Notes: generated from the letters alone by a model not told the origin. 64,000 nt of DNA from Calothrix sp. NIES-2098 (GCA_002368175.1 AP018172.1:7443001-7507000), one strand, 5' to 3'. Positions 54,824 through 63,657 are shown, counted from the stretch's first letter. Made by a program: numbers and translations.

Positions 54824-55882
54824 ATGGAACTTGATGTGCAAAATGGATATCAAGGGGATACTTCCTTAACTAAATATCCAGATTTTTCTCAGCAAGGCTA
54901 TCAAGTTATCCAAGAATTAGGACGCAACCAGGAAGCAGGACGAACTACTTATTTGGCTCATACACTTAAGACTAACCAAAAAGTAGCGATCAAAGAGTTT
55001 CGTTTTGCTAGTGCGATCCATGATTGGTCAGGTTTGAAAGCTTATGAACGCGAAATTGAAATCTTGCAACAACTAAATCATTCCCGTATTCCCCGTTATG
55101 TTGATTCTTTTGAAACATCAACGGGTTTTTATATGTTGCAGGAATATAAAAACGCTCCATCTTTAGGGTTACAACGTAGCTTTCATCCTGAAGAAATTAA
55201 GCAAATCGCTGTTTCTGTTTTAGAGATTTTGGTTTATTTACAAAATCGAGTAGCACCAATTATCCATCGGGATATAAAACCAGAGAATGTTTTGGTAGAT
55301 AATCTGCTTAATGCTTACCTAGTAGATTTTGGCTTGGCTCAAAGACAAGGTACAAAGATGACTCTCAGCAGTTTTGCTGTGGGAACTCCAGGCTTTATGC
55401 CTCCAGAAGAACAGTTTGGTTATCCTCTAACTGAGGCATCAGATCTGTATAGTTTAGGAGCAACATTAATTTGCTTACTCACTCGCACTCGTTCTGCGGA
55501 TGTTGGTCAGTTACTTGATGCTAAACATCGCTTTAATTTTCAGAAATTAGTACCACAAATAAGTCCATCTTTTAGATCGTGGCTGATGAAAATGGTAGCG
55601 CGCAAACGCCAACATCGCTATGCTAATGCAGCAGTTGCGCTAGAAGCACTGAAACCTATTCCAGTTATTGGTAATGTCACTGGATTACAAACTTTAGTTG
55701 CGTCTATAAAAAGTAGAAAAAAAGCTGTTGTCCTTAGTATAGCTGCTCTTGGTACGCTAGCAGTAGCAGGGACACAGTTAATGAGTGCGCAATCGGCAGT
55801 TATCAACAAGCAAATGTTTGAAGCTAGAGAATGTCAGGAATTAAACTCAAACTTCAATTGCTTAGAGAAAACTAGAGATTAA
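54824..55882 (+). CDS. membrane-anchored Ser/Thr protein kinase
   Basis: A 352-residue Hanks-type kinase. Visible elements: the glycine-rich loop region LGRNQEAGRTTYLAHTL, the Lys in KVAIKEFRF, the catalytic loop IIHRDIKPENVLVD, DFG in LVDFGLAQ, and PGFMPPEEQF for the APE motif. After the kinase domain there is one membrane helix (AVVLSIAALGTLAVAGTQLM), then a short outer tail with two Cys (ECQELNSNFNCLEKTRD). ATG 54824 chosen over a TTG two codons upstream. Confidence 0.92.
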   Translation: MELDVQNGYQGDTSLTKYPDFSQQGYQVIQELGRNQEAGRTTYLAHTLKTNQKVAIKEFRFASAIHDWSGLKAYEREIEILQQLNHSRIPRYVDSFETSTGFYMLQEYKNAPSLGLQRSFHPEEIKQIAVSVLEILVYLQNRVAPIIHRDIKPENVLVDNLLNAYLVDFGLAQRQGTKMTLSSFAVGTPGFMPPEEQFGYPLTEASDLYSLGATLICLLTRTRSADVGQLLDAKHRFNFQKLVPQISPSFRSWLMKMVARKRQHRYANAAVALEALKPIPVIGNVTGLQTLVASIKSRKKAVVLSIAALGTLAVAGTQLMSAQSAVINKQMFEARECQELNSNFNCLEKTRD

Positions 55883-55928
55883 TTTACCTCTATCTTCTTC
55901 AAGGATACATCTGGCGAATATTTATGCA

Positions 55929-55949
55929 GGGTTTAGCATTGCTAAACCC
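55929..55949. repeat. GGGTTTAGC hairpin repeat
   Basis: GGGTTTAGC (55929-55937) and GCTAAACCC (55941-55949) form a perfect 9-bp stem-loop, followed by CCTACAATAG. It is a known type of dispersed element in Nostoc relatives. The remaining interval 55883-56150 has no gene. Confidence 0.7.
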
Positions 55950-56150
55950 CTACAATAGTGAATTTTTTGCATCATCTATATTCGGTATTTATTGCCAGTA
56001 TGTAAACCCTATAAATGTTTATATACTTTATATTAGAAAGTTCAATGTTAACAAAAAAGATAGAATCGCCTAAAACTTAATTGCTTTGGGCGAAATATTC
56101 AAATATATATGTTTTACATTTATTACAACTTCATTGCTCAAAATTGTATA

Positions 56151-56450
56151 TTATTGCCTACATTCTGGTAAATTTTTCTTGGCGTAATTGCAATCAAAAT
56201 AAATTAGAGCTTCTCTACTTGATGCGAAGTAACTAGTAGTATATGCTTTACTTTCTGAACTTGCCTCACTTGACCAAATTTTCAAATAGTAATTGCTGTT
56301 ATCATCGCTAGTCCATAATTGATAACGGTAATTACCGCCTGTGCCCTCGCTATTTAAATAGTCAGCTAGTGCTATATTTGATATTGATAGACAGCTAAAT
56401 ACAGCCAAAACAGGTATTACAGCTACTTTTAGGATTTGGATTAATTTCAT
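56151..56450 (-). CDS. small secreted protein, unknown
   Basis: A 99-residue protein starting MKLIQILKVAVIPVLAVFSC, a signal peptide with probable cleavage after ALA near residue 30. The mature part is Ser/Tyr-rich and ends in a conserved-looking FDCNYAKKNLPECRQ with two Cys that could form a disulphide. GGAG lies five bases before the ATG at 56450, which I prefer to the GTG at 56456. Confidence 0.6.
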   Translation of the reverse strand: MKLIQILKVAVIPVLAVFSCLSISNIALADYLNSEGTGGNYRYQLWTSDDNSNYYLKIWSSEASSESKAYTTSYFASSREALIYFDCNYAKKNLPECRQ

Positions 56451-56567
56451 AAACACTCCAGAAATCTGCTCCCTATAGCTTCATTCATAGAGGCTTATTT
56501 TTAAATCAGTAATATTGTTGAATATGATGTGAGGATATTGCAAAGACGATAATATTTGCTATTTTTA

Positions 56568-57461
56568 TTATTTATTTACTGAGTTCTCCTGAATCAATAA
56601 AACTGATTTCACTTGACGCTTTATTGGTTTTCTAACAATATTTAGCTTTCCGTAAACAGTCTTACCATTGTAATAAAATGAAGAGGAACTACCTCCATCC
56701 AAATTCATCGCTTTTTTTGCACCAATGGTTTTCATAAAATCTGCTAATTCTGGCAATGTCATTCCAGATTTAGCGAGGCGGACGTTTGGTTTTTGAGCTA
56801 CCATTACTAAAACAATGCTGCCATCATCAATAATGCCTACAGCGCTTCTAGAACTAGGTTGATTGCTGCCAATTGCATCTCGTCCATTGTTTTTATCTAC
56901 AAAGGCTTCTTTTTCTAAAGTAAGTTCTGGTAAAAGGCTGGGCCCGCCACCTACAGCATCAACTAATTTACACCCTGGTAATGATAAATCGCTATGCAAG
57001 GCAATATCATATGTGATAGTTTCACCACATAAATAGCGGCGGAATTCTGTACGATTGAAAATTTTACTGAGGTAAGGTTTTAAGTTGGGATTATTCACCA
57101 GTCTTTCATTATCTTTAGGGTCGGCTACTACACGACCAGAGATAACAACATAGGAAGTAGATTTTTGATTAACTGGGTCAAAAAAGCCTGCATTTAAGAT
57201 TGCTTTTGCTTGATATTTCTGGGCAAATTCTTCTACAGTCGCAACTTTGGGTGACAGTACAGGTGTGACTAAAAATCGCCTATCAGTGGGAATTGACAAG
57301 ATATGAACTATGCTTTGCGGTAGTGTGCGCTGTTCGTAGCGAATGGTTTTTGCTGGTGAAGGTGCAACCGTTGGTACTACTGATACAGATGAATGCAACT
57401 TAAATAATAGCGGCATCCCGAAGCTCACGAGTGTCAAACCCAGCAGCCAGATTTTTCTCAC
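56568..57461 (-). CDS. phosphodiester glycosidase family protein (NAGPA-like)
   Basis: A 297-residue exported protein with an N-terminal signal anchor. The C-terminal part matches the NAGPA/DUF2233 family: AILNAGFFDP near residue 90, SRSAVGIIDDGSIVLVMVAQ and MNLDGGSSSSFYYNGK. Family members cleave phosphodiester-linked sugars, sometimes in wall or exopolysaccharide turnover. It starts with GTG after a GGAG. Confidence 0.85.
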   Translation of the reverse strand: MRKIWLLGLTLVSFGMPLLFKLHSSVSVVPTVAPSPAKTIRYEQRTLPQSIVHILSIPTDRRFLVTPVLSPKVATVEEFAQKYQAKAILNAGFFDPVNQKSTSYVVISGRVVADPKDNERLVNNPNLKPYLSKIFNRTEFRRYLCGETITYDIALHSDLSLPGCKLVDAVGGGPSLLPELTLEKEAFVDKNNGRDAIGSNQPSSRSAVGIIDDGSIVLVMVAQKPNVRLAKSGMTLPELADFMKTIGAKKAMNLDGGSSSSFYYNGKTVYGKLNIVRKPIKRQVKSVLLIQENSVNK

Positions 57462-57572
57462 TTGTATACTCCAATCCTTGAATGAATATTACGATCGCAT
57501 ACTCGCAAAGTTTTAATCCGACTACATCTTATATGGCGATCGCACCCCGATCGCACTTTTCGTTTTAATCAG

Positions 57573-57845
57573 CTAAGATGCTTTTGGTTGATACCACAGG
57601 ATCAGCTGCAATTTTGAGCAGTAGCAACCACCCTCACTGATTTCTGGCTCATTTTCAACTATCCAATCATAAATTTGTGCTGCTCTTGCTAATGCTACCT
57701 TTTCTGAACGATAAAGCTTAGGGCTAGGGCAAACAGCTTTACCATTGACATGTATGGCTGCAATGTGCCAATAGTCGCTACCTTCACCCTCTGGCACAAC
57801 TTCGAGAAATCCGTTACTGTAAGGCTCGATTATTCCTATATTCAT
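57573..57845 (-). CDS. hypothetical protein
   Basis: A 90-residue soluble protein (MNIGIIEPYSNGFLEVVPEG, then GSDYWHIAAIHVNG). It has Cys residues in GGCYCSKLQL near the end. No named family recognised. The ATG at 57845 is preferred to a TTG two codons earlier. It diverges from pcyA. Confidence 0.6.
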   Translation of the reverse strand: MNIGIIEPYSNGFLEVVPEGEGSDYWHIAAIHVNGKAVCPSPKLYRSEKVALARAAQIYDWIVENEPEISEGGCYCSKLQLILWYQPKAS

Positions 57846-58100
57846 CAGCAAACCAATAATAGCGATCGCAATGTTAGCGGGTTGATGGTGTTGAGATCAT
57901 CCGCCTTCCTTTAGCTTCTTAGTTTTTCTGAAAATTTACCGCTTTCTTGGTAACAGTTACCTAAAATCAACAATTTATCTCTGGGAATCAGAAAGCGCAA
58001 ACAGTGATGCTTGATATTTCTTGCTGCATCCGTTGCGGGTTTGTGGGAGAGGAGGGATGCTAAAACTCCTATACTCAAAGAGAAGCGTATGTAGAAGTCT

Positions 58101-58829
58101 ATGCAAGCGTCCTTAAGAAGCCGTCAGCACCCCCTAATCCACAAATTAGCGGATTCCATTGAAGAAATTTGGCAAAAACACCTCAATCTTTCTCCTTATT
58201 CCGTCCCAGAAGGTTTAGGTTATGTTGAGGGACACCTGGAAGGCGAACGGCTGATCATTGAAAATCATTGCTACCAAACGCCGCAATTTCGCAAACTGCA
58301 TTTAGAATTGGCTCAGGTTGGCAATGGCTTAGATATTCTCCACTGTGTAATGTTCCCCAACCCCGAATATGCCATTCCCATTTTTGGTACAGATTTGGTT
58401 GGCGGACGCGGCGGAATTAGTGCAGCAATAGCGGATTTATCTCCTATCAGTAGCGATCGCACTCTACCATCAAGCTATTACCAAAAATTGTCTGTCTTGT
58501 CTCGATTGGAGTTTTCCCAACCACGGGCTTTACCAGAGTGGGGCGATATCTTTTCGGAATTTTGTCTATTTGTCCGTCCGGGAGACTCGCAAGAAGAAGA
58601 TAAGTTTCTCAATCGAGTTCGAGAATTTTTGACCATCCATTGTCAGATTGCTAGCCAACAGCAACCCCTCACATCAAATCTTGACATCTCCAAAGTTTTG
58701 GCAGGACAACGAAATTACTGTACAAAGCAACAACAAAATGATAAAACCCGGCGCGTTCTAGAAAAATCATTTGGTACAGAGTGGGCAGATCGCTACATGA
58801 CAACTATGCTCTTTGACTATGTAGCTTAA
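58101..58829 (+). CDS. pcyA: phycocyanobilin:ferredoxin oxidoreductase
   Basis: Reduces biliverdin to phycocyanobilin, the chromophore of phycocyanin. The 242-residue product has the bilin reductase core ENHCYQTPQFRKLHLELAQV and GNGLDILHCVMFPNPEYAIP. The residues equivalent to Synechocystis Glu76, His88 and Asp105 appear as Glu69, His81 and Asp98 (constant offset of seven by my alignment). It lies 1.5 kb upstream of the cpc operon in the same direction, linking pigment supply to its apoproteins. No TTGCACA repeat is seen in its own 250-bp upstream gap. Confidence 0.96.
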   Translation: MQASLRSRQHPLIHKLADSIEEIWQKHLNLSPYSVPEGLGYVEGHLEGERLIIENHCYQTPQFRKLHLELAQVGNGLDILHCVMFPNPEYAIPIFGTDLVGGRGGISAAIADLSPISSDRTLPSSYYQKLSVLSRLEFSQPRALPEWGDIFSEFCLFVRPGDSQEEDKFLNRVREFLTIHCQIASQQQPLTSNLDISKVLAGQRNYCTKQQQNDKTRRVLEKSFGTEWADRYMTTMLFDYVA

Positions 58830-58906
58830 AAATTAAACTGAAATATAGCTGTCAAACAAAGCGCAGGGATATTAAGAAAAGGGCAATTGTATTTTCACTG
58901 TTCATC

Positions 58907-59466
58907 TTAATCTCGAAGCGCTTCCAACCAAGCCTGTAAATCAGCCATACCAATAAAATCTAACAGTGCTACTCTTCGAGAAGCCGCTTTGCGTCTACGC
59001 CCAGATTTTCTAATTGTTCCAAAGATAAGGTTTCAACAAGCGATGTCTTCGACAAGCCGCTTCTCTCCGAGACGCTACGCGAACGCGTCTACGCACATCT
59101 TAAGGTAATTCCCCTACCCGTCGAGTGAGTTGACGCAGAACAAGCAATCGCGCTTCTTATTCTCTAATTTCCTGGTAAACTCTCGTTTCTTTAAGTGTAA
59201 TTCCTAATATTTGTTCTATCTCTTTTCGGCTTAATTGTTCAAATTTGTACGCAATGATTATCGTTACTATATCTACAGAAATACACAACACCCGGACTTT
59301 CGCTTTCCGGCGGTAAAAATACCCCATCGATTTTAGATTTAGGTTCTTTAACAGCTACGGAATCAAATTGGTAAGTATCTGCATTTGCTGGAGGATTTGC
59401 CAATAGTTCAAATAGTAAAGTTGGGTATTGTTGAAATAGTTTGTAAAATATTGAGTCTCGACGCAT
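58907..59466 (-). pseudogene. decayed DUF2887/DUF4351 (Rpn-like) gene
   Basis: The start is intact (MRRDSIFYKLFQQYPTLLFE, then LLANPPAN and KIDGVFLPPE). After GVVYFC the frame is lost and about 130 residues are missing. Reading resumes in another frame as YKFEQLSRKEIEQILGITLK and ETRVYQEIRE, followed by an in-frame stop. A DUF4351 remnant (LLVLRQLTRRVGELP, then LEQLENLG and ALLDFIGMADLQAWLEALRD) is broken by two small repeats at 59041-59095 and 58974-59000. Members of the family are transposase/nuclease-like. Not functional as it stands. Confidence 0.8.
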
Positions 59467-60360
59467 GAAGAAATATTACTTAAAACATTTGGGACTGATA
59501 ATTAAATATAAATATCTTAATTTGTGGTAATTATCTGCTTTTGCAATATAACTAGATGTAACTGTACTGAAGTTGCACTTATTAATTTAACGACTAATTT
59601 CCCCTTAATAGTTGCTTTCTCGACTTAAAAAATTTTTATTTTTATACTGCTTCTGCTTTGTTATTTCTTTTGGTTTTTCGGGTCATTCATAGTTCAAAAA
59701 AGCTACCAAGCACTATAATTCAGCATCGTTCAGCACACTCGAAAACTAAATAGTGATATTTTTATATTATTTTTATATTTTAGACCTGCTTCTTTGGTCG
59801 CGATCGCTTTACAGATTTCGCTGCCACTGGATATAGTTAACCAATGTAACCTAATGTAACGATAATTTAAGACTGAAGACAAAAAGAAAATAGAATCAAT
59901 CCTTGCCCTGAGAGGGTTACAGCATTTGCTTAATATTTTTTAACCAATTATCTGAGAACATTCAGAAAATTGCACAAAATTTGCACAAATGGATTGCTTT
60001 AATCATCTTCAGGTTCAAAAAACCGCTGAACTCTTAACTCTCGATGGAGGAAGTTCAGTTTCTGAAAAATCGAAGAGCGACTATTTCATGGCTTAGGCTT
60101 GTGAGCCTTAGAGAAATGGTTGTTGAGGATATTCGCAGTATTGATTTATAGCTGTACCGTTAGTTAACTAGAACTAGCTAACAGTTTAAGGTTGAATTAG
60201 CCTTAATTGTTGAACGAGTCTAACTCGCTAGTGGCTGTTTGGCTGTGTACTAATGATAGCGGAGCCATATTTCAATTAGTGACTATGCTCATCTAAATTG
60301 AATTTCAGATTTTGAACCAATTGGAATCCACAGCATAAAAATTATTTAGGAGATGCTGGA
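59467..60360. other. cpc promoter region and long 5' leader
   Basis: The first 500 bp are AT-rich with no gene. The L box at 59970-59987 places the cpc promoter here. A TTTAAT at 59998-60003 is at a plausible -10 position, which would give a leader of roughly 350 nt. An AGGAG lies nine bases before the cpcB ATG. Confidence 0.6.
59970..59987 (+). promoter_or_regulatory. L box (RcaC binding site) of the cpc2-type promoter
   Basis: Exact direct repeat TTGCACA at 59970-59976 and 59981-59987 separated by four bases (AAAT). TTGCACA-N4-TTGCACA is the L box to which the response regulator RcaC binds in Fremyella diplosiphon to turn on cpc2 in red light. It lies 374 bp before cpcB and just ahead of a possible -10, as in that promoter. 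Confidence 0.85.
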
Positions 60361-60879
60361 ATGCTTGACGCTTTTACTAAAGTAGTTTCCCAGGCTGATA
60401 CTAGAGGCTCATACGTCAGCGATTCTGAAATCGATGCACTAAAAGATATGGTAGCTGCTGGTAGCAAGCGGATGGATGTTGTTAACCGCATTACCGGCAA
60501 TGCATCCACAATCGTTGCTAATGCAGCACGTGCATTGTTTGAAGAGCAACCCCAGTTGATTCAACCCGGTGGAAATGCTTACACCAACCGTCGCATGGCA
60601 GCTTGCTTGCGCGATATGGAAATCATTTTGCGCTATGTTACCTACGCTGTATTTACAGGTGATGCTAGCGTTTTAGACGATCGCTGTCTGAACGGTCTGC
60701 GTGAAACATACCTAGCATTGGGTGTTCCCGGCGGTTCCGTAGCAACTGGCGTTCAAAAGATGAAAGAAGCTGCGATCGCGATCGCAAACGACCCCAACGG
60801 TGTAACCCGTGGTGACTGTAGCTCCTTAATGTCTGAAGTAGGTAGCTACTTCGATCGTGCTGCTGCCGCAGTAGGCTAA
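60361..60879 (+). CDS. cpcB: C-phycocyanin beta subunit
   Basis: A 172-residue phycobilisome rod protein. Chromophore cysteines are Cys82 (AACLRDMEI) and Cys153 (TRGDCSSLM), and the methylated Asn is Asn72 (PGGNAYTN). The sequence ends SYFDRAAAAVG like other CpcB proteins, and differs from PecB, which lacks this pattern. An AGGAG lies nine bases upstream. First gene of the cpcB-cpcA-linker-linker-cpcD operon with an L box in front, so probably the inducible paralogue. Confidence 0.98.
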   Translation: MLDAFTKVVSQADTRGSYVSDSEIDALKDMVAAGSKRMDVVNRITGNASTIVANAARALFEEQPQLIQPGGNAYTNRRMAACLRDMEIILRYVTYAVFTGDASVLDDRCLNGLRETYLALGVPGGSVATGVQKMKEAAIAIANDPNGVTRGDCSSLMSEVGSYFDRAAAAVG

Positions 60880-60953
60880 TAAACGCCTTACCACTTCATT
60901 CTTTCTACTTTCTGACGCATAACTTTACATATTTTGTTGAGAGAATAATCAGC

Positions 60954-61442
60954 ATGAAAACACCTTTAACCGAAGCCGTTGCTACCGCAGATTCTCAAGG
61001 TCGGTTTCTGAGCTCTACAGAACTTCAAGTTGCCTTTGGTCGTTTCCGTCAAGCTTCTGCTAGCTTGGATGCAGCTAAAGCGTTGAGCAGCAAAGCTAAC
61101 AGCTTGGCTCAAGGTGCAGCTAATGCAGTTTACCAAAAGTTCCCCTACACCACCCAAATGCAAGGTAAGAACTTTGCATCTGACCAACGTGGTAAAGACA
61201 AGTGTGTACGCGACATTGGTTACTACTTGCGCATCATCACCTACTGTCTAATCGCTGGTGGTACAGGCCCTCTGGATGACTACCTCATCGGTGGTTTGGC
61301 AGAAATCAACCGTACCTTCGATCTATCTCCCAGCTGGTATGTTGAAGCTCTCAAGCACATCAAAGCTAACCACGGTTTGAGTGGCGATCCTGCTGTTGAA
61401 GCTAACTCCTACATTGACTACGCTATCAACGCCCTAAGCTAG
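60954..61442 (+). CDS. cpcA: C-phycocyanin alpha subunit
   Basis: A 162-residue partner of CpcB. Cys84 (KDKCVRDIGY) carries phycocyanobilin. It starts MKTPLTEAVATADSQGRFLS and ends SYIDYAINALS, both standard. It lies 74 bp after cpcB; a long hairpin lies in the gap to the first linker gene. Confidence 0.98.
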   Translation: MKTPLTEAVATADSQGRFLSSTELQVAFGRFRQASASLDAAKALSSKANSLAQGAANAVYQKFPYTTQMQGKNFASDQRGKDKCVRDIGYYLRIITYCLIAGGTGPLDDYLIGGLAEINRTFDLSPSWYVEALKHIKANHGLSGDPAVEANSYIDYAINALS

Positions 61443-61454
61443 GGATTTCCTTTT

Positions 61455-61529
61455 GCCCAGAACAACTAAAGGCTGTGGATGCTAATTTTCTAGCATGGGC
61501 AGTTTTAAGGGGTTCTGGGCATGTTTTTT
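61455..61529 (+). terminator. partial terminator/attenuator between cpcA and the linker genes
   Basis: Outer stem GCCCAGAAC (61455-61463) pairs perfectly with GTTCTGGGC (61512-61520); an inner stem ATGCTA/TAGCAT (61479-61484, 61491-61496) forms within it; six T's follow at 61524-61529. It would end most transcripts after cpcA, giving more subunits than linkers. Confidence 0.8.
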
Positions 61530-61554
61530 CTGGTTGAAATTTAGGTGAGCAGTC

Positions 61555-62364
61555 ATGACTAGTTCTCAAGCAGCCAGCCAGTTAGGATTTGAGCCATTTG
61601 CCAGCACAAGCCCTACAGAATTGCGGGCAAATGATGATGTAAAAGCAGTGATTCATGCTGCTTATCGTCAAGTGTTTGGCAATGACCATTTGATGCAAAG
61701 CGAACGTCTCACCAGTGCAGAATCGCTATTGCAGCAAGGTAACATTAGCGTGCGAGATTTTGTGCGGACGCTAGCGCAATCTGAGCTATATAGACAAAAG
61801 TTCTTTTACTCTACACCTCAAGTCCGCTTTATAGAATTGAATTATAAGCACCTGCTCGGTCGTGCGCCCTACGATGAAGCAGAGATTGCCTATCATGTCG
61901 ATCTCTATACGCAAAAAGGATACGAGGCAGAAATCAATTCTTATATTGATTCACCAGAATATCAAGAAAACTTTGGAGAATCAATAGTACCTTATTATCG
62001 CGGATTTGCAACTCAACCGGGACAAAAAACAGTAGGCTTTAACCGGATGTTTCAGCTCTATCGGGGGTATGCAAATAGCGATCGCGCCCAAGGTAAAAAC
62101 AAATCTGCTTGGTTAACCCAGGATCTCGCCCTGAATTTGGCTAGTCCAGTGAAGACCCCTCACTTCGGAAAGGGACTGACTGGTACTGTCGCAGGCGATC
62201 GCGGACAGCTTTACCGCGTGCGCGTCATGCAAGCAAATAGCGGACGGACTCCCCAAATCCGTCGCAGTATGAGCGAGTATTTGGTAACTTACGACCAACT
62301 CTCCCCCACCCTGCAACGACTGAATCAACGGGGTAGCCGAGTGGTAAATATTTCTCCTGCCTGA
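61555..62364 (+). CDS. cpcC: phycocyanin rod linker, first copy
   Basis: A 269-residue linker that joins phycocyanin hexamers in the rod. It has the PBS_linker_poly domain: AVIHAAYRQVFGNDHLMQSE, LTSAESLLQQGNISVRDFVR, LNYKHLLGRAPYDEAEIAYH and PEYQENFGESIVPYYRGF. A C-terminal CpcD-like domain follows (YRVRVMQANSG, then RRSMSEYLVTYDQLSPTLQR). By position it corresponds to cpcH2 of Fremyella. Confidence 0.94.
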   Translation: MTSSQAASQLGFEPFASTSPTELRANDDVKAVIHAAYRQVFGNDHLMQSERLTSAESLLQQGNISVRDFVRTLAQSELYRQKFFYSTPQVRFIELNYKHLLGRAPYDEAEIAYHVDLYTQKGYEAEINSYIDSPEYQENFGESIVPYYRGFATQPGQKTVGFNRMFQLYRGYANSDRAQGKNKSAWLTQDLALNLASPVKTPHFGKGLTGTVAGDRGQLYRVRVMQANSGRTPQIRRSMSEYLVTYDQLSPTLQRLNQRGSRVVNISPA

Positions 62365-62409
62365 ACCCGATCTATTTCGCAATATCAAGTCTACAAGGAG
62401 TAGCAATTC

Positions 62410-63282
62410 GTGCCCATTACTAGTGCAGCATCTCGTTTGGGAACTTCGGCTTTTGACCAAACACGCCCAGTTGAACTGCGTCCAAACTGGACAGCAGAAG
62501 ATGCCAAAATTGTTATTCAGGCAGTTTATCGTCAAGTATTAGGTAACGACTACCTGATGCAATCAGAACGTCTCACTAGCCTAGAGTCATTGCTGACCAA
62601 TGGTAAACTGAGCGTTCGGGATTTTGTCCGGGCGGTGGCTAAATCTGACTTATACAAAACCAAATTTCTTTACCCACATTTTCAAACCCGGGTAATTGAA
62701 TTGAACTTTAAACATCTGTTGGGACGCGCTCCTTACGATGAATCGGAAGTGATTGAGCATCTCGATCGCTACCAAAATCAAGGGTTTGATGCAGACATTG
62801 ATTCTTATATCGACTCTGCTGAATACGATTCCTACTTTGGAGATGCGATTGTACCCTACTACCGTGACCTCGTAACCACAGGAGTTGGTCAGAGAACGGT
62901 TGGTTTTACTCGCATGTTCCGCTTATATCGCGGCTATGCCAATAGCGATCGCTCTCAGCTAGCAGGTACCAGTTCTCGTCTGGCAAGTGACTTAGCTAAA
63001 AATAGTGCTTCTGCGATTATTGCTCCTTCCGGTAGCACCGATGGTTGGGCTTACAAACCCTCGCTACTAGGGACTGCACCCAGTCGCACTTTTGGCAGAT
63101 CTTCTAAAGGTTCTACCTCAGGACTCTACCGCATTGAAGTTACCAGTATCAGCCTGCCAAGATATCCAAAAGTTCGTCGTAGCAATAAAGAGTTCATCGT
63201 CCCCTACGAACAGCTATCCAATACCCTTCAGCAAATTAATAAGCTGGGTGGTAAGGTTGCCAGCATTACCCTTGCACAATAG
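62410..63282 (+). CDS. phycocyanin rod linker, second copy
   Basis: A 290-residue paralogue of the previous linker, with AVYRQVLGNDYLMQSERLTS, LNFKHLLGRAPYDESEVIEH and a longer Ser/Thr/Gly-rich link before the CpcD-like C-terminus (YRIEVTSISLPRYPKVRRSN). It starts with GTG at 62410 preceded by AAGGAG. By position it corresponds to cpcI2 of Fremyella; two tandem rod linkers are the mark of the inducible operon. Confidence 0.93.
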   Translation: MPITSAASRLGTSAFDQTRPVELRPNWTAEDAKIVIQAVYRQVLGNDYLMQSERLTSLESLLTNGKLSVRDFVRAVAKSDLYKTKFLYPHFQTRVIELNFKHLLGRAPYDESEVIEHLDRYQNQGFDADIDSYIDSAEYDSYFGDAIVPYYRDLVTTGVGQRTVGFTRMFRLYRGYANSDRSQLAGTSSRLASDLAKNSASAIIAPSGSTDGWAYKPSLLGTAPSRTFGRSSKGSTSGLYRIEVTSISLPRYPKVRRSNKEFIVPYEQLSNTLQQINKLGGKVASITLAQ

Positions 63283-63296
63283 GAGATAAGAACCAT

Positions 63297-63551
63297 ATGT
63301 TAGGACAGTCTGCATTGGCAGGAACATCAAACTCAGACAATCGCGTTTTTATCTACGAAGTAGAAGGATTGCGGCAGAACGAGCAAACTGAGAACAATAA
63401 GTATCAGATTCGCAATAGCAGCACGATTCAGATTCAAGTCCCCTATAGCCGCATGAATGAAGAGATGCGTCGCATTACTCGCTTAGGCGGTAAGATTGTC
63501 GGCATCCGTTCTGCGAGTGAAAGTGCAACTGAAACTGCATCAGAAAATTGA
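63297..63551 (+). CDS. cpcD: phycocyanin rod-capping linker CpcD
   Basis: An 84-residue rod terminator: FIYEVEGLRQNEQTENNKYQ and IQIQVPYSRMNEEMRRITRL, then GGKIVGIRS, the CpcD/PBS linker fold. The tail is Ser/Glu/Thr-rich. It starts 14 bp after the second linker and ends the operon. No cpcE/cpcF lyase genes follow. Confidence 0.95.
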   Translation: MLGQSALAGTSNSDNRVFIYEVEGLRQNEQTENNKYQIRNSSTIQIQVPYSRMNEEMRRITRLGGKIVGIRSASESATETASEN

Positions 63552-63574
63552 TCGCAATCTTATATAAGCTTTAC

Positions 63575-63611
63575 GGGCGTGGAAAATTATCAGTTTTCTA
63601 CGCCCATTTTT
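63575..63611 (+). terminator. rho-independent terminator of the cpc operon
   Basis: GGGCGT-G-GAAAA (63575-63586) pairs with TTTTC-T-ACGCCC around ATTATCAG; a T-run follows at 63607-63611. Strong. Confidence 0.9.
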
Positions 63612-63657
63612 ATATACATACCATAGGATTTTTCAGATTAATCAATATTGATGTAAT

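Noticed and set aside
59239..59466. 75-residue DUF2887 frame as a functional gene
   Set aside because: Frame breaks after GVVYFC and the rest of the family sequence continues in another frame with stops; annotated as pseudogene.
60361..60879. Phycoerythrocyanin beta (pecB) rather than cpcB
   Set aside because: Sequence follows CpcB around Asn72, Cys153 and the SYFDRAAAAVG end, and the linkers are cpc type.
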